Below are positions 1 to 12,851 of a DNA stretch of 64,000 nucleotides, piece by piece. How positions within the stretch are numbered: position 1 is the stretch's first letter; the number at the start of each line of letters is the position of its first letter. The DNA is taken from assembly GCA_022829145.1 (NCBI GenBank), contig CM040744.1:14642218-14706217 (forward strand), in the 5' to 3' direction. The notes under the pieces are model-generated. The model was not told where the DNA came from. It was given only the letters and a program-made list of their open reading frames with translations, and made no database searches. A program made the position numbers and the translations under genes. Source of the DNA: Albula goreensis (lineage: Eukaryota > Chordata > Actinopteri > Albuliformes > Albulidae).

Positions 1-557
1 TTGTTCCTGATTTGCTTTTGTGAGGAGAAGCAGACAGCGGCTTGAGGCCTTGAGCACTTGAGATCTTGGTATGTTTGACATGGGGCAAGAGGCATTAGAG
101 GAGAAGAACTCTAAGCCTGGAGTCCGCATGTTCAGAGGTGGGCTATTTATCTCTGTTTAATATTCCTGTCTGAGTGATAATAGTGATTTACATTCAGTGT
201 CTAACCTTTATCAAGCGAAGACGTGCAGCTGAAAATGCTCTTAAAAGAACTGTTTGTCACTTAGATAAGTGGTTGGATGCAGTTTGCAAGTTGGATGTCC
301 TTTGCACTTTAAAGTATTTGTGCCTGAACATTCCTGACAAGATCTCCTACAACGTGATTCAGTGTGTGACCACTGTAACACAGTAGAGTTGTCCAGTGAA
401 AGATGTTAACTATCTGACACACTGCATGAGGTTGCACTAACTGCTAATATCAACACTGGGGTATCTGGGCTGAGACATTTGTCATGGAGCTTAACCTGAA
501 ACACAGATACAATGCCTCAAAGAACAATGCATCAAAGAGGGAATTTCTCTGGTCGCC

Positions 558-1244
558 TTGGCATCCTGTGACAGAATAGTAAACAGTAACACAGGATCTT
601 TTTTTATCAAGAGCAGGAAATACAGGAGAGAAGACAGCCATGGTAGTAATTTAAAAAATCTTACACCTGGCCATACCTGGTCTTTATGGGATTGGGAGAA
701 CCCACCTGGTGCTCCATCTGACTTACACTCTGTTGATTTAGATGTCCTAGATGATCAAACATTTGAAATAACACTACAATGGAACAGATTTTCCATTGAA
801 GGCCAGCATTACCACAAGAATGGATAGAAACAGTTATTCTTTTATGGGAATTGCAAAGAGATGGGGAAATAGACTGCATGAGCTGTGTTACAGGTGCTAC
901 TTTCTTTTGTTGTAAAATGATGGAGCAGCAGTGAATCTTACAGGGACTCTGCTGATATTGAATACATACATCAGATATGTGTGAAGCTCCCAACGTACAA
1001 CAATTGCAACACAAAATGTGATGATAAGGATTTCAAGGCAAAGGAAGGATGTAAATACTGTGTCCTGCACATGACCAATAACAAAGAAAGCTGGATTACA
1101 GACATGCAATACTGTACACAAAGAGTTAAGACATATGTGAGAAATGTGTTTGGCAGCCATGCTGGGTGGAGCAACCAGGGCAACAAAAAGTCACACAGAT
1201 CCAGACACTGTGAGCAATGTGCTTTCTATGAGCAATGTGCATAA
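558..1244 (+). other. unassigned plus-strand open-frame cluster
   Basis: Two short plus-strand open frames (558-827 and 981-1244) are separated by sequence with stops. The first carries a stretch resembling a beta-rich domain (ENPPGAPSDLHSVDLDV). The second has several cysteines (CNTKC, EGCKYC). I do not recognise either. They may be remains of a decayed coding sequence or mobile element, or chance frames. No signal peptide, splice structure or family motif supports an active gene. Confidence 0.2.
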
Positions 1245-4200
1245 AAGCTAAGTCACTACACTGACTGTGGCAGAGCATTGCTGGAGGCCATGAGGTAAGG
1301 TAAGCAGATCTACATCTACAGCTCTTCCCTGCTGAATGAGTCAAATGGTGGAAGATGGTAGAAGCTATGAAGTGAGAGGTTGATTAAACATGTTTGGTGG
1401 CCATATTGGGTGGCCTAGAATGTGAGGTGATATACATAACATTTAAGCTACATCTGTTGATTGTAATTGATATGACGCTATAACAAAAATGTGAGTCTAA
1501 TTACCCAATGTGTGAAAGCTAAATCAAAGTCATGTTTTGACACCATATTGGCCTGAATTCAATCAACATGTATCCTATGTTTTGCATTATTCTTTCACAA
1601 TTCATTTTGGCAAGTTTTGTGACCACCCAAATTAGCTTCCAAATAGTACTTGTGTAGAACAAAAAACAAAACATTCATTCATCAAAGTCATGGAAAAGTA
1701 TTAATTGAATCCAGGTTACTTTGCAGGGAGGGCTTGACTGTGGACTGAAGACTATAGTAGAACTAATTGCTGATGACTATTGTTCATAAATATAACAGCC
1801 AGCTGTTCTGATAGAGAATCCTTTCCAGATAAACAGGTAATCTGAAAGAAGAACACGTGCAGATTGAGTGGAGGTTCGTTTCCATGGCGCCCACACTGGG
1901 CATGATCTTGGAACCTTAGCCACTGGAAAAATGTTTATTTGCATCAACTATGACCAATAAGCATGCAAAATCCAGATAGAAGATAAAGTGCACTGTGTTG
2001 TCCAGGGCTATGAAGTCAAAAATATATAAAAAAAACAGGACTAAAACAATGGCCTTTTAGCTGAGGTAGCTTAAAAGCCCTGATAATATAACAAGGCATT
2101 TCCTGAATAACTTTCCCTGCAAAGTGGTCTTAGAGGGAACTGAATGAATGGGTGGAGGACGCTGCCAGCTCTACAACTGCTTCCCCCTGTTAAAGCATTA
2201 GAGTTCTTAAAATATACAGTCCCATTCATGTCCTGGGCTTTTAAAGTCCTGAAATGATGCTTTTCCTTATGTGTGTGTGCAGTTTCATTCACAAAAGAGG
2301 AGGCAACATGATACTAAATTTGGGTCACACATTCCACTTGAGGACAATGATGCTACAGTATCTCAGCATTGCACATGCTTTCACTGCATCTCCAAGGACT
2401 GACCATCCATGCAAGTCTTATTGAATCCTCATAAGTTCCCCTGTGGCTACAAAGAACACAGAGTACCATTTACATAATAATAGCTACCAATAACAACATG
2501 TAATGAACAGGCCATTCAGCCAAACAAGGCTTGCCATCGAGACAAAATCACTTCTCAGTTGCAAAATTGACATTGTTTAAGTCTTTTGATGATGCCTAAA
2601 AGTGGCCACAGTTTCATGAAGAAACCAAATCAAAGGAGATAATTATGTCCTTCTCAGAGACGCCCATCGGAGGACCAGCCTTGCTGCCGATATCAGCCGC
2701 AATGCTGTGAGCTTGGTGGCCGGTAAGGAGAGAGTGCTGCGGAACAGACAATCGCAGGTGGCTGACTGAGCCCCAGTCCGCTGTTACCTAAATAGAACCC
2801 CTCTGAAAGGGATCAGGAGTTCTGTGTTCCATCAGTTTAATATCCCCGCATCAGAGCCCGCCAAGCAGACACCGACACACTGCCAAGACAAACATATGGG
2901 ATTCAGCTGAAGGGGTCCAGTTTTCTAAGACAGCCCTCCAGTCTAAACTTCTTAAGGAGCCGGTATGAACGTGCTTTATTTAAAAAGGTACTGCCGCTTA
3001 GCAGAAAAGGCACGGATTCAGCCGAGACACTGGTACCTTTCACCCTCCGTGTTGTTTAAAGGTGTGTTTGGTTTAGAAATGTGTGCAAACCTTCGTCATC
3101 ATTACCTGCCATTTTCATCCCCCTTTTAAAAGGAACTTTAAGGAAAAATTACACCAGCTAATTTCTTTTTCAATTTTGAAAAAAAAGAAAAGCGAAAGTC
3201 CTCCATCTCGGTGAGGAAAAAGTAGAATCTCTGTATTTCTAGGAAGGAAAATAATAATAAACAAGACCCAGCAAAAATATTTCATAGGCGTACCTAAGCA
3301 GAATGAACACAATAAAGAACCACCCCCCTTCCCCATAAATTCTGCCTTTGGAGTTTTTTGGTTGTTAATTTATAAAATGAGACTTGCATTTATTTGAGGA
3401 GGATGTTATCACAGACGTCACACATTTGTGGCCGATGAACAAACAGACGGAGTGCATGGACACACATGCATACCCTCACAGTGTGCCACCACATGCCATT
3501 CAAGCATGCCTGTCAATACAAGGGCTTTTTTTCTTGAAGAAACTTCAATAAATCTTCATATCCTGGTACCCACAGGGATGACCATCCAACCAGCAGGAGT
3601 GTAGATGACACTACATTTACAAGGCCAAAAGAAAAGGTTTGACAGAATGCTGTCCTCCTCTGCTATTTTAATTAGAGAAAGCACCAACATTTTGCACCTG
3701 AGTAAATCCAATCTCTGGTGCCAGTCTGCAAGGAGACATAACATCTCCATGCTGCTTTGAAAGGCAGCGAGTATAATTTGGAATAAGTGAAACTCAGACC
3801 GAGTGCCACTTCATCAACAACAGAATATGTGAGCTGCCCTAATTTATATAAGGCTCAGGAAAAATGTATACAAGGGAGAATACATCCAATAAAAGAAGTC
3901 AGCATGGTTAGCTGGAGCTCAGAAGTAGTGCCTCTCCTGAAGAGAACTTTAAGAAACAGCTTGCCTCTGCATTTCCTCTTACAGTTCCCCTCCCGTACCT
4001 CAAACCATATACCAAAACAGCTTTGGGGTCAAGCTCCTGCACCAGGCAAGTCCTTAGCTGAATCAACAAGGAACATCAATAACTATTAGTGAATACAACT
4101 CTTGTGCCCGCTTCAGTTCAGTGGGAAAAGGAACCGGGTATGCGTCCCAAAATCAAAAGGAACATTTAAAGAACCTGCAAAAAGGCTCCTGAAATGTCAG

Positions 4201-7200
4201 CCACCACATGTTTAAATCACATCTTTATGCACCATGGGGGAGGATGGGTTGATGTGAAAGTGCAGGGCGAAGCGCGGAGAATTGGAGGGGGACTGAGACC
4301 AGCAGTCCGGATCCCTATTTCAGAACTGCATAAAGAGGTTTATTTTGCACGGCTTCCTTTACTTGTTTTGTCACTTTTTCTGATACTCCCCACTGCTAAC
4401 TTTCACCACTACTGCCATGCCCACTGGGGACTTTGGGAAAGGGGCCAGTTGCTTAGCGCAAGTCTGGAAGCGCTCATTCTGTTCCATTTAACGTGCATGG
4501 GGGAAAGTGCAGTGAGAGATACAGAAAACTTTTTAAAACTCTTGCATATTAAAGGAGGCAGATGTTTATTATGAAGACAGATTGTCTTTGGACCTCACAC
4601 ATTTCAGCCTCATGAATTTCCCTACCCGGCAGCTAAATATCTTCATTACACGGTAAAATTCAGTCAGTCCTCCAGAGGTTGAAAACACCCAGCGGTGTAA
4701 ATTGTGCACGTCAATGAGCGCTTACACTTGCATCACCTTGTAACTTAAATAAATAATAGGGAGTACTGGAGCTGGTAAACATCAGTCAAACGTGTCTTTA
4801 TGTAGGTCAGTTTTTGTGCTATGGAATGGAAGCCATTTTTAAGCCTTTTTTAAGCAAACCCAAGGGACCTTATCATATCCAAGTTTCTGTCATTGATGAC
4901 ACAAAAAAACAATTAGTTCTGCCAATATTTGGTAGACTTTCACACAAGTATGTGGGACACATTTCCTGAAGTGACAGGGTTTGGCTTTTTACTACAGTAG
5001 TCCTACTTTGTGTAAAATTCCTTGCATATTTCACACTCTTGAGTTTTTTCTCAGACTCTGAAATTAAACTCAATTTTCTACAAAGAAATGTTAGGTAAGG
5101 CAATGAGTGTATGGATAGAGGTATGCCAATGCACTCAATGGAGCTGCTGTATGACTATGTAAGGAAGTCATTCAAATTTAAACCTCACTGCTAATTACGA
5201 TGCATGGCCTCAGTAAATAAGAAATAATAATATGCACTAATGTTGGAGTATTACTGACAAATCAATTTTGAAACATACCATAAATAAATATTACCATTTC
5301 CAGCTATGTGGCCAAACTGCTACCACCTTTCATGAATGCAGCTGTTAAGTTACCAAAATACTTTTTTGAGGTTTTGTCACAAATAACGTTCTTTCAATAT
5401 CAACTAAAACAGTTTGAGACAAGGTACCTAGCTCTGCTTTTCAAAAGTGGAGCTTAATCTTCTCACTTTATATCACCGCTTGTAAAAAGGGAGGGAATTT
5501 GAAAATAATCTAGACCAGGCATAACAGTGTGAGACAACTGTGCTTTTATCCAGACAGGCAAACATGGAGATATGCTTTCCTAGGGGTTCCCATTGAATGA
5601 GATACTAAAACGTGCTTTAACTAAATGAGCGCAGCTCTTAAACACAGTCTAAAATGCAATCACAAAGTATCTGCAGTGGTTATCCTCACTTGGAAATCCA
5701 CCTGAAGCTTTCCAATATAGGGCTTAACTTAACTGAAGTCGCATCAGATCACAGATGAGGCCTGATGAGGCCTGTCACATGGACTAGGAATAGTGTCCGT
5801 GATGTCATTAACAGGAGCCAGAAATGAATCTAAGTTCCTGAAACAAAGCCAATACATTAGTACTGTAACTCACACACTGCAATGCTAAAAGTCAGAGCAG
5901 AGAGACATGTTTACTCTCTATACAGTTAACACCCACTTGTGAATGTTAGGGCTCTTTCATGCCTACCGTTGTTTGTATTATTTTTACTATTTGTTTTTGG
6001 TTTTACAGTGACTTCTGCACACCAAAGAATCAAACATGGAAGATGACAGCACTGGTGAATATTTATCCTCTACATCAAGGTGTTTCCACGTCACTTGAAA
6101 TCACCAGTTAATAACCCATCTTCAGCAGGTCACACAAAGAACAGGTGTTCTCAGAACGAAAAGACAGTAATTAGCACTTTTGACTTTGAAAACCACAAAT
6201 ATAAATTCATCTTTGGGCTGCAGACACCATAAATGTCACAAACTCATATTTAAGATTCAGAAGCAAAGCTGATTTCAACACTATATTCTTTGTTCAGCTT
6301 GACTGGAATGTTAGGCATGAGTGAAGGGGGAAACTGTTGAGTTCAAAGACCTTTCGCAGGGTCTGACAAAGTCCCAAAACCACTGAAGCAGAAAACGAAA
6401 CCATGAGCAGGGCAAGACAAAGTAAAATAGCCCCAAATAATTACCCTTATTAATCCAAAGGTACAGTTAGCAGTTTATTTAATTGATAGTGAGGCAATGC
6501 AGACAGCTGCAGAAAACACACAGGCACAGACTGTGGCAATGGCAGGAATTAACTTCCTCCAGCAGCCTTCAACATAGTTCCAAATTCAGATAAGATCTAG
6601 TAAATTTTCTGTTGATCCATAGACCTCCCATAGACTGGCCTAATATGCTCCTTTTAGTATTTCTTCTCACTGAAATCACTGTTCCATCAATGCAAATAGG
6701 CAGATGAGAGCAGTTTAGCATTTAGCACGTTGGCCCGAGTGAATACCACTGCTCCAGTGACCTCCATTCAGGCTTGTTTTCAGACCTCCGGTATCCTTCA
6801 ATATTGATTTATCACAAAGCCCTAAGGAAAAAGAATGCTATACAGCATACATACAGTATGTAGGGTGTGCAAAAACATGCACAAATGTAGATGTGTTGGG
6901 CGTAAAGTGTCAAACTTTGGGGCCATCAAATGTCTAGCTTAAACAGAATGTGGTATCTAAAAACAGATCAGTGCCCAAAAAGCACTGGTAGATCACACAC
7001 CTTCTCATCATAGTCTACTTCCCAGTTGCATCAAATGCCTCCACTCATAATTGTTAGAAATCAGACATTTCAGACAGAAAGTGGAACAAGTGGACCAAAC
7101 TTTGCTCATGCTCATTGCTTTTAGTTGCATACCTTTTTTTTGTGAGGAAAGGAAATATCAGCTTCACAACCATTACTGACAGGCCTGCTGTAAATTGTCT

Positions 7201-9232
7201 CTTGTCTCAAAATGCCTATAATTAACAACAGTAAAACACACACCTAGAGACTACGAGAAGTACTACTTTAGATCAAAGGTGATTACCATGAAACTACTTG
7301 TTTGATCCTCTTGACAGTTGGAAGTTTTCAACATTTTAGCAATAGATCACAGGAAAAACAAATTCTTAAAATAATAATAAGTCTTTGGGGAAAAAAAACA
7401 CTAGCTTTAGCAGTCCTTGAGCTGGCCCCAACCCCTGGAGGCCATGTAATGTTTTTAATAAGGAAATTAGTCACTGATGGAGACATTTAAAAAGGCTCAA
7501 CTCTCCTGGCACATTCAGTAAACCACAGCCGTTACTGTAGGGGTGTTACCCACAAGCAAAGGGCCCCTGGGAGCCACAGGCCGTCTCAGTCATCCCAGGA
7601 AGCACCCTCAGGGGAGCAGCGCGGGTGGCATGAACTCACTGCAGCTCGTCTTTCCTGCATGTGAACAGGCAACCAGGCTTCTGTGAGGTTTGGAACAGGG
7701 ATCTTATAAAGTAATTTGGTGGACAGAAATAAAAGAAAACAAAACAGGGCACAACTACAACTGGCAATTAACGTATTTGCTTTATTTTCAGCAATATTTC
7801 AGCCACAATGTTCTGTTTATTTTTTCCATTTCAGTATAAAGTTGTCCCTGACTCTTTCTCTAGCTCTGTCACTCTTACACATAAATTCCCACCCACACAC
7901 ATCTTCCCAAAACCTTTTATACACTCTTTATGCAGAGTCTCAGTGACTCCTTAACCGGTTGTGCTGATTTTCCTTGGGTTCTTGGTCTGTATTAATTTAA
8001 CGCCAAGTTGTTGTTCGACGGGACTTCCTGTCTCAGGAAGGTTTCATCTAAGGATGGCAGATCCAATCCCAGGGACAAGGGTCAGTGGGGTCACATTATA
8101 AGTCAGAAAGAGAACACTTATCACCAGCTGTGCGCTGGCAAACTGTGGTCACCACCCACAGAAATGTGACAATGTGGTGGAAAGGTCTCACAACGTTTTG
8201 CACTGGCACTGTTGGTGTTCGACAGCCCTTACATTATGAATGCCTCTAACTCTGTGTAACCTACAGAGAACTTCACTCACAATGCAGCCACTCACAATTT
8301 ATTGAGAAGCCTTTACATTCCTCTGGGCTTCCAGCACAGAGAATATTCGCTGTTTCTCCATAACCTGATTATATTTGCAGCTCAGTTCATACCTTAAAAG
8401 GGTCAAGCAGAGGTCAAGGGAAACTGCCACTGGTCATTCATTCACGTGATTATGTCACAAATTTGATTTTGCATCTGCCACACAAAATATCAGGAGAGCA
8501 GTGGACGTTAGCTTTTAACACTTGTCATTGCAGCACTCTAAGAGCTGATTTGCTAAATCTCAGTCCATGGCTATGAAGTCACCCTACTGACAGGCCTCCC
8601 ATTCAAGTTTTAGCTTCGGAAATGAATGTTTAGCCCATGGTAGAAAATAAGCCCCAGGAAGTGCAGAATAAAAGTAATATACATGCAAACAAGGGTGACC
8701 CTGGGTTAGTTAAGCTGAGGCCTCGGCTGTCAGTTAACTGCAAGGCTACATGTTTCTGTGCAAGAGCCCAGAGAATAATCCACTCCCACTCCTCCTCTCA
8801 CATGGAAACTTGCAACACTGTAGAGAGATGGGGTCATACACTGTCACCACAAACAGAGAGAGAACACTGCGGCAACTTGACAGCGATAAATGATGAAGAG
8901 ATGACCAAAAAAAAAACTCAATTTCAAATATTATTATACTGTAGACACTTTTTTTCATTTTCGCTTTTTAGTCTGTGCTACTGGTTGTGCAAGCTGTGGT
9001 GTCTCATATAACAACAGTGACAGGCTAAAGTAGCTGTCCAGTACACTTATGTTTGGCTTAACACAGCTGTCACCAATCATAATGCAAACTGTGCAAAGAC
9101 TATCTAAAAATCTAAGACAAAGCAGTAAGCAGATAAAACTAAGGACTTGGAAATAGAGGAACTGTATAGAAGAGCACCATAACCAGGTTCATGTATAATT
9201 GTCACCATGGAATATTGAAGGATTGGGAATAT

Positions 9233-9376
9233 AGGCAGTATTGTATATTGGTTAGGGCAATGAGCTTGTAACTCAGAGGTTACAAGGTACTTTGCCTGAA
9301 TTGCTTATTCAACTGCATAAATAGATAGTCTGAAAGAAAATGAAAGCTTTGGAAATCTCTCTGGATAAGGGTGTCC
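9233..9376 (+). repeat. tRNA-derived SINE remnant
   Basis: The sequence runs from a tRNA-like head (ttggttagggcaatgagctt, then a degraded B box in agaggttacaagg) through gtactttgcctgaattgctt to the tail ctctctggataagggtgtcc. The order and the ctctggataag-gtc tail match SINEs that are abundant in ray-finned fishes. It is diverged and lies in adamts3 intron 3. Confidence 0.65.
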
Positions 9377-10868
9377 CCAAAATGAATTCACCTAAAGGTA
9401 AAAATTTTGCACACTTTTTTTGAAATCCTAACATTAATGCATTTGAAAATCTCTTGGTAATGAAGACCCTGGGGTATCTAAGGGATAAAGAGTTGGATCT
9501 GAAGCTCACAAGTCCAAAACCTCCGGAGAATGGACAGTAACCCATGTTAATGACCAAACTTGAGAATCAAGGCCAAACTCTCAGTCTTCCAAATTTTATT
9601 TCACTAATTAGCCCCTAACTACCTTATCAATAATTTAACTGTGACTCCTGAATGACTTGGTTAGAATTCATTTGCCATGAAGCACAGACTGACCCTCCTA
9701 TAGCCTGTACATGGAAAGTTAAGAGTCTGGGCTAAGTCATTAACCACTGTACTACGGACTTCACAGTGACACAAAAACCTGCCCTGGCTTCATCCTGTAC
9801 AGGTAGAATGGGCTTAAGCTGGCCAGGGATCTTTGAGTTACTGCTGCATTTGTGCCCCCTAGCAACTCACTGGGCGCCTACAGGTTACCATGGTTATCAG
9901 TCAAACCGGCCCTCCTGATTTGATTAGCTCTAGCTCCCCTGTAGTATTCGGTATAGCTCATAGCATGTAGTTTAATCATTTGCAGATTTACGCTTATCTT
10001 TATGTGGCCTGTTGTGGGGATAAGCACACTCACTCTGTTTTTGGAACAAGAACATGAAGATTCTTGTCCTGAGGGCCCTAAACTCAATCCCAGTCTACAC
10101 ATATAAACAGATTACAGATTTTGTGTTTAGTCATGCATTTGTATGGCTGCAGATTTTTAAAATGCTTAGTAAGACACATCACTTTAAACTGAATACAGAA
10201 TTATAAAATGCCCCTTAAAATTAAATATAACATAAAATACCATAAAGCTTCCAATAATTTTTATTGGATTATTTGCGTTTTTTTGCTTCAACAACCAAAT
10301 GCACTGGGAAATTATCAAATGCAGGGTATTATTGGAAACTTTTTTATTCTATCTGATGCAGCTGTACATCAAACTGAGAATCTGAAAACTCAATCCTGAA
10401 AACTATGCTATGCCTCCACAAAATCTCCAATATCCTTATAAAGGCATCCAGTACCTTTATTAACAGTGATAGCAACATGGCTGCATGATGTATATTTCAA
10501 TGGCTTTAATCTGTGGCATACTAAATGTTTGTTTAAATCAGGCCTCTGCAGGAGACAGGCAATTATTTTCTAAAATATGGAGTGCAACCAAGCTATCATA
10601 GGACACAGGCTATTATTTATTGGAAGTTCTGAAGTAATACTGCATTCTGTAATACTGCATAAAGCTAATTCAATTTATAAAGATCTGAATGCCAAAATCC
10701 TTATAGTGTGAATGTGTTGTGGTAAACTTTGAGACAGGGTTGAAAGTATGAGAAACACAGATGAACACTAACGGAAAGACCCAGGTACATGGTGAGTTAA
10801 AGGAGAAAAAAGAGAGAGACTGGAAGGTAGAGAAGTAGAAAGAGATAATGGAAAAACCAACTACCTAC

Positions 10869-11308
10869 CAGCCCATCGCAGTTGTTAATGGCAACAGACG
10901 CCCCGGGGACGTCTGTGATGTCTCCGATGAAAGTGCAGTCTGTTTGGAGCAGCTCCCTCTTCAGAATCCTTTCCGTCCTGGTGCTGGATTGGTTCCCTGT
11001 CTCCATGTTGATTATGGTGCCGTTGCCACTGGCGTTGAAGCCGAATCCCTCCACTTCATCGTGCCACTCCACCATGGCACCAGGGGCAATCAGCCTATGG
11101 TTGGGCTGCAGCCGGAGGTGGAACTCCCTCCCAAAGGCCGTGATGTTGAAGAACAGCCTCTCGCTCCTCTCCCCCGACCCTTGGGACACATCTCTCTTGA
11201 CCCGCTGCTTGTGGTTGGCTGAGAGGAGATGCGACAGGTAGTGCCCCTCCGAATCCGTGCTGATGGGTGTGATCAGTCCATACTCGCGCAGCCTGTTCTT
11301 CAGAAACT
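10869..11308 (-). CDS. adamts3: adamts3 exon 3 (prodomain)
   Basis: A 440-base exon with acceptor ttgtag and donor gtaggt encodes the end of a split Glu codon and 146 residues ending NNCDGL, where human continues AGMIKSD. It contains an RVKR|D furin-type site near its residue 38 and four N-glycosylation sequons (NIT, NAS, NGT, NQS). It ends on a codon boundary. Confidence 0.94.
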
Positions 11309-12851
11309 CTACAAGAGATCAAGCAAGAGATAAAGGCAGATATTACATTGTCTAATAAAGAAAACAAGGTCACTAATGGGGAATGGACATCTATGCAATC
11401 AATGATCCATTTCCTTGTGCAATGCCAGACAAAGCCTACAGGGACAAATTGAGAGTATTGGCTGGTGGATTGCAATTAATCTTAATTCTAAGATACTCAT
11501 TCAGTGGCTCATTTGTGGTCAGGTTAGAAGTCAAAGGAAGTTTAGAACTCCCAAATGGTTCCTTCATTTCAGGGCAATTTTCCAATAACAGTTGGCCGGC
11601 CTTCTACACACGAGAATGACAGCTCACAGGCAGGTAACAATCTGAATATGAGTGAGCATATAAATGAATTATTCACAGACAGAATTTTTTGACTTGGTTA
11701 TTTCCTTTAATACTGGAAGAAAAAAGGCAGGTGTGCTATTTGAGGACTAAAGACAATACTGATTTCAGTTTCTGGGCACATTATAATTTGATCTTGTTTT
11801 CACCTGAGGATTTCTTAGTCAAAATGCCACATTTCACCAAGGGAGTAGCCTTTCCCAGTCCCAGGTAGGTTTGTTCTTGTTGCCTGAGATCTCATCTTCA
11901 CTACAAGTAGGTTTTACTAACTCTGTGGTCAAAAATGAGAAAATTACCATTTAGGGCTTAATAGCTATTCTACTCATCCCTATTGCAAACGGACACAAAT
12001 ACAAAGGTGTGCATGGTTCTAGACTTCATATGAGCGATTCAAATAAATTCATACAAATAGATGCTTACCTTCTTTTTCTACTTCGCCAGCCTGAAAGAAA
12101 AAACAAAAGGTAATTTAAATCATTTTGACCAAAATTAATTAAAGGAAGAATCTTCACAATGCGCAACACACTGTCTAAACTTCTCATTTGTCCGAGGGTG
12201 ACTGGGTAACTGAGTGTTCAGATTTATTTCTGAGTCCCTTGGGGTCATAATAGAGCTGGCAAAAATTTAACTTTCGATTTCACGTGTTCAGATGACAGTG
12301 TAAATCTGCCTCTTCTGTAACAACAAATTATCGTTAGCGGAAATGTTATTCAAAAAATAAAACAAAAGGAACATTAAGGGTGAATCTTCAACTCTCTATT
12401 AAATGACGCAAACAGTCAACTGTCAAATTGTTGTCTGTGCTTGACGGGCAGTGGCACAACTAAAGAACATAGCATGTGCTTTACAATATGCTCTCTAGTG
12501 TGTACCTTTCTGTCATACAAAAATAATACACTACATCAAGTTGGATTTTAAATATTGGCCGAGACATTATTTACCTGCATCTTCATGTGGCAGAAAGTAC
12601 TGTCGAAATTCTTCGTTTCGTTTCACGGCTGTATAGCAACACTATGAGACACCGTGAGAGTACTTACTTTGATACTGGTTGTAATTCACTTCAGAGCTCA
12701 CAAATTTGCAACCGCCTTGTTCGTAAGCGGACAAGGTCGCTAACTTTATACTCAACATGCAAAGCAAAAGGAAGAAGACATTTACCTTGTCAGCTGAAGT
12801 CAGACTCACAGTAATTCCAGCTACAGCTAAGCAGAGTGACAGGAGAACCAT
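10869..12851 (-). CDS. adamts3: adamts3, 5' end (exons 1-3; partial)
   Basis: This is the N-terminal part of ADAMTS3, a secreted zinc metalloprotease that removes procollagen N-propeptides (mainly type II) and, with CCBE1, activates VEGF-C in mammals. Three exons join in frame: 12786-12851, 12069-12090 and 10869-11308, giving 176 residues. Residues 1-20 are a signal peptide (MVLLSLCLAVAGITVSLTSA). The rest is the M12B-type prodomain, with the family blocks REYGLITPISTDSEG, LFFNITAFGREFHLRLQPN, APGAMVEWHDE and CTFIGDITDVPGASVAINNC. The start and these blocks match human ADAMTS3 (MVLLSLWL..., FFNITAFGKDFHLRLKPN) better than ADAMTS2 or ADAMTS14 as I recall them. The ATG has G at -3 and +4. The metalloprotease, disintegrin and thrombospondin domains lie beyond position 1. 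Odd points are a 22-base exon and a furin-type RVKR early in the prodomain. Confidence 0.93.
12069..12090 (-). CDS. adamts3: adamts3 exon 2 (22-base microexon)
   Basis: An acceptor (ttctttcag) and a donor (gtaagc) bracket only 22 bases, encoding AGEVEKE plus the first base of the next codon. Skipping it would shift the reading frame, so it should be constitutive. The acidic stretch aligns with AGNEEMVQ of human ADAMTS3. It is too short for ordinary gene finders and rests on splice sites, frame continuity and the human alignment. Confidence 0.8.
12786..12851 (-). CDS. adamts3: adamts3 exon 1 (signal peptide)
   Basis: The exon is 22 codons long, from ATG to an AAG|gtaaat donor, and ends on a codon boundary. 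It encodes a short hydrophobic signal peptide followed by S-A-D-K. The human protein has the same layout (signal peptide then SADG). A GTG lies directly before the ATG and is not the start. Confidence 0.92.

Larger units (their letters stand above)
1..10868 (-). other. adamts3 intron 3 (partial)
   Basis: This is the start of a long intron that runs off the window. Human ADAMTS3 also has very long 5' introns. I looked for the next prodomain exon (a GMIKSDNEEYF-like block) on the minus strand and saw none. The visible contents are a SINE remnant near 9233 and a small cluster of plus-strand open frames near 558-1244. The rest is unique-looking AT-rich sequence with no recognised gene. Confidence 0.75.

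Noticed and set aside
9700-9880. Possible minus-strand SINE head (gtagtacagtggttaatgac)
   Set aside because: Only an A-box-like piece is visible. No B box or tail was found at the expected distance.
10848-11241. Two plus-strand open frames of about 120 codons
   Set aside because: They are antisense shadows of adamts3 exon 3, whose minus-strand reading matches ADAMTS3.
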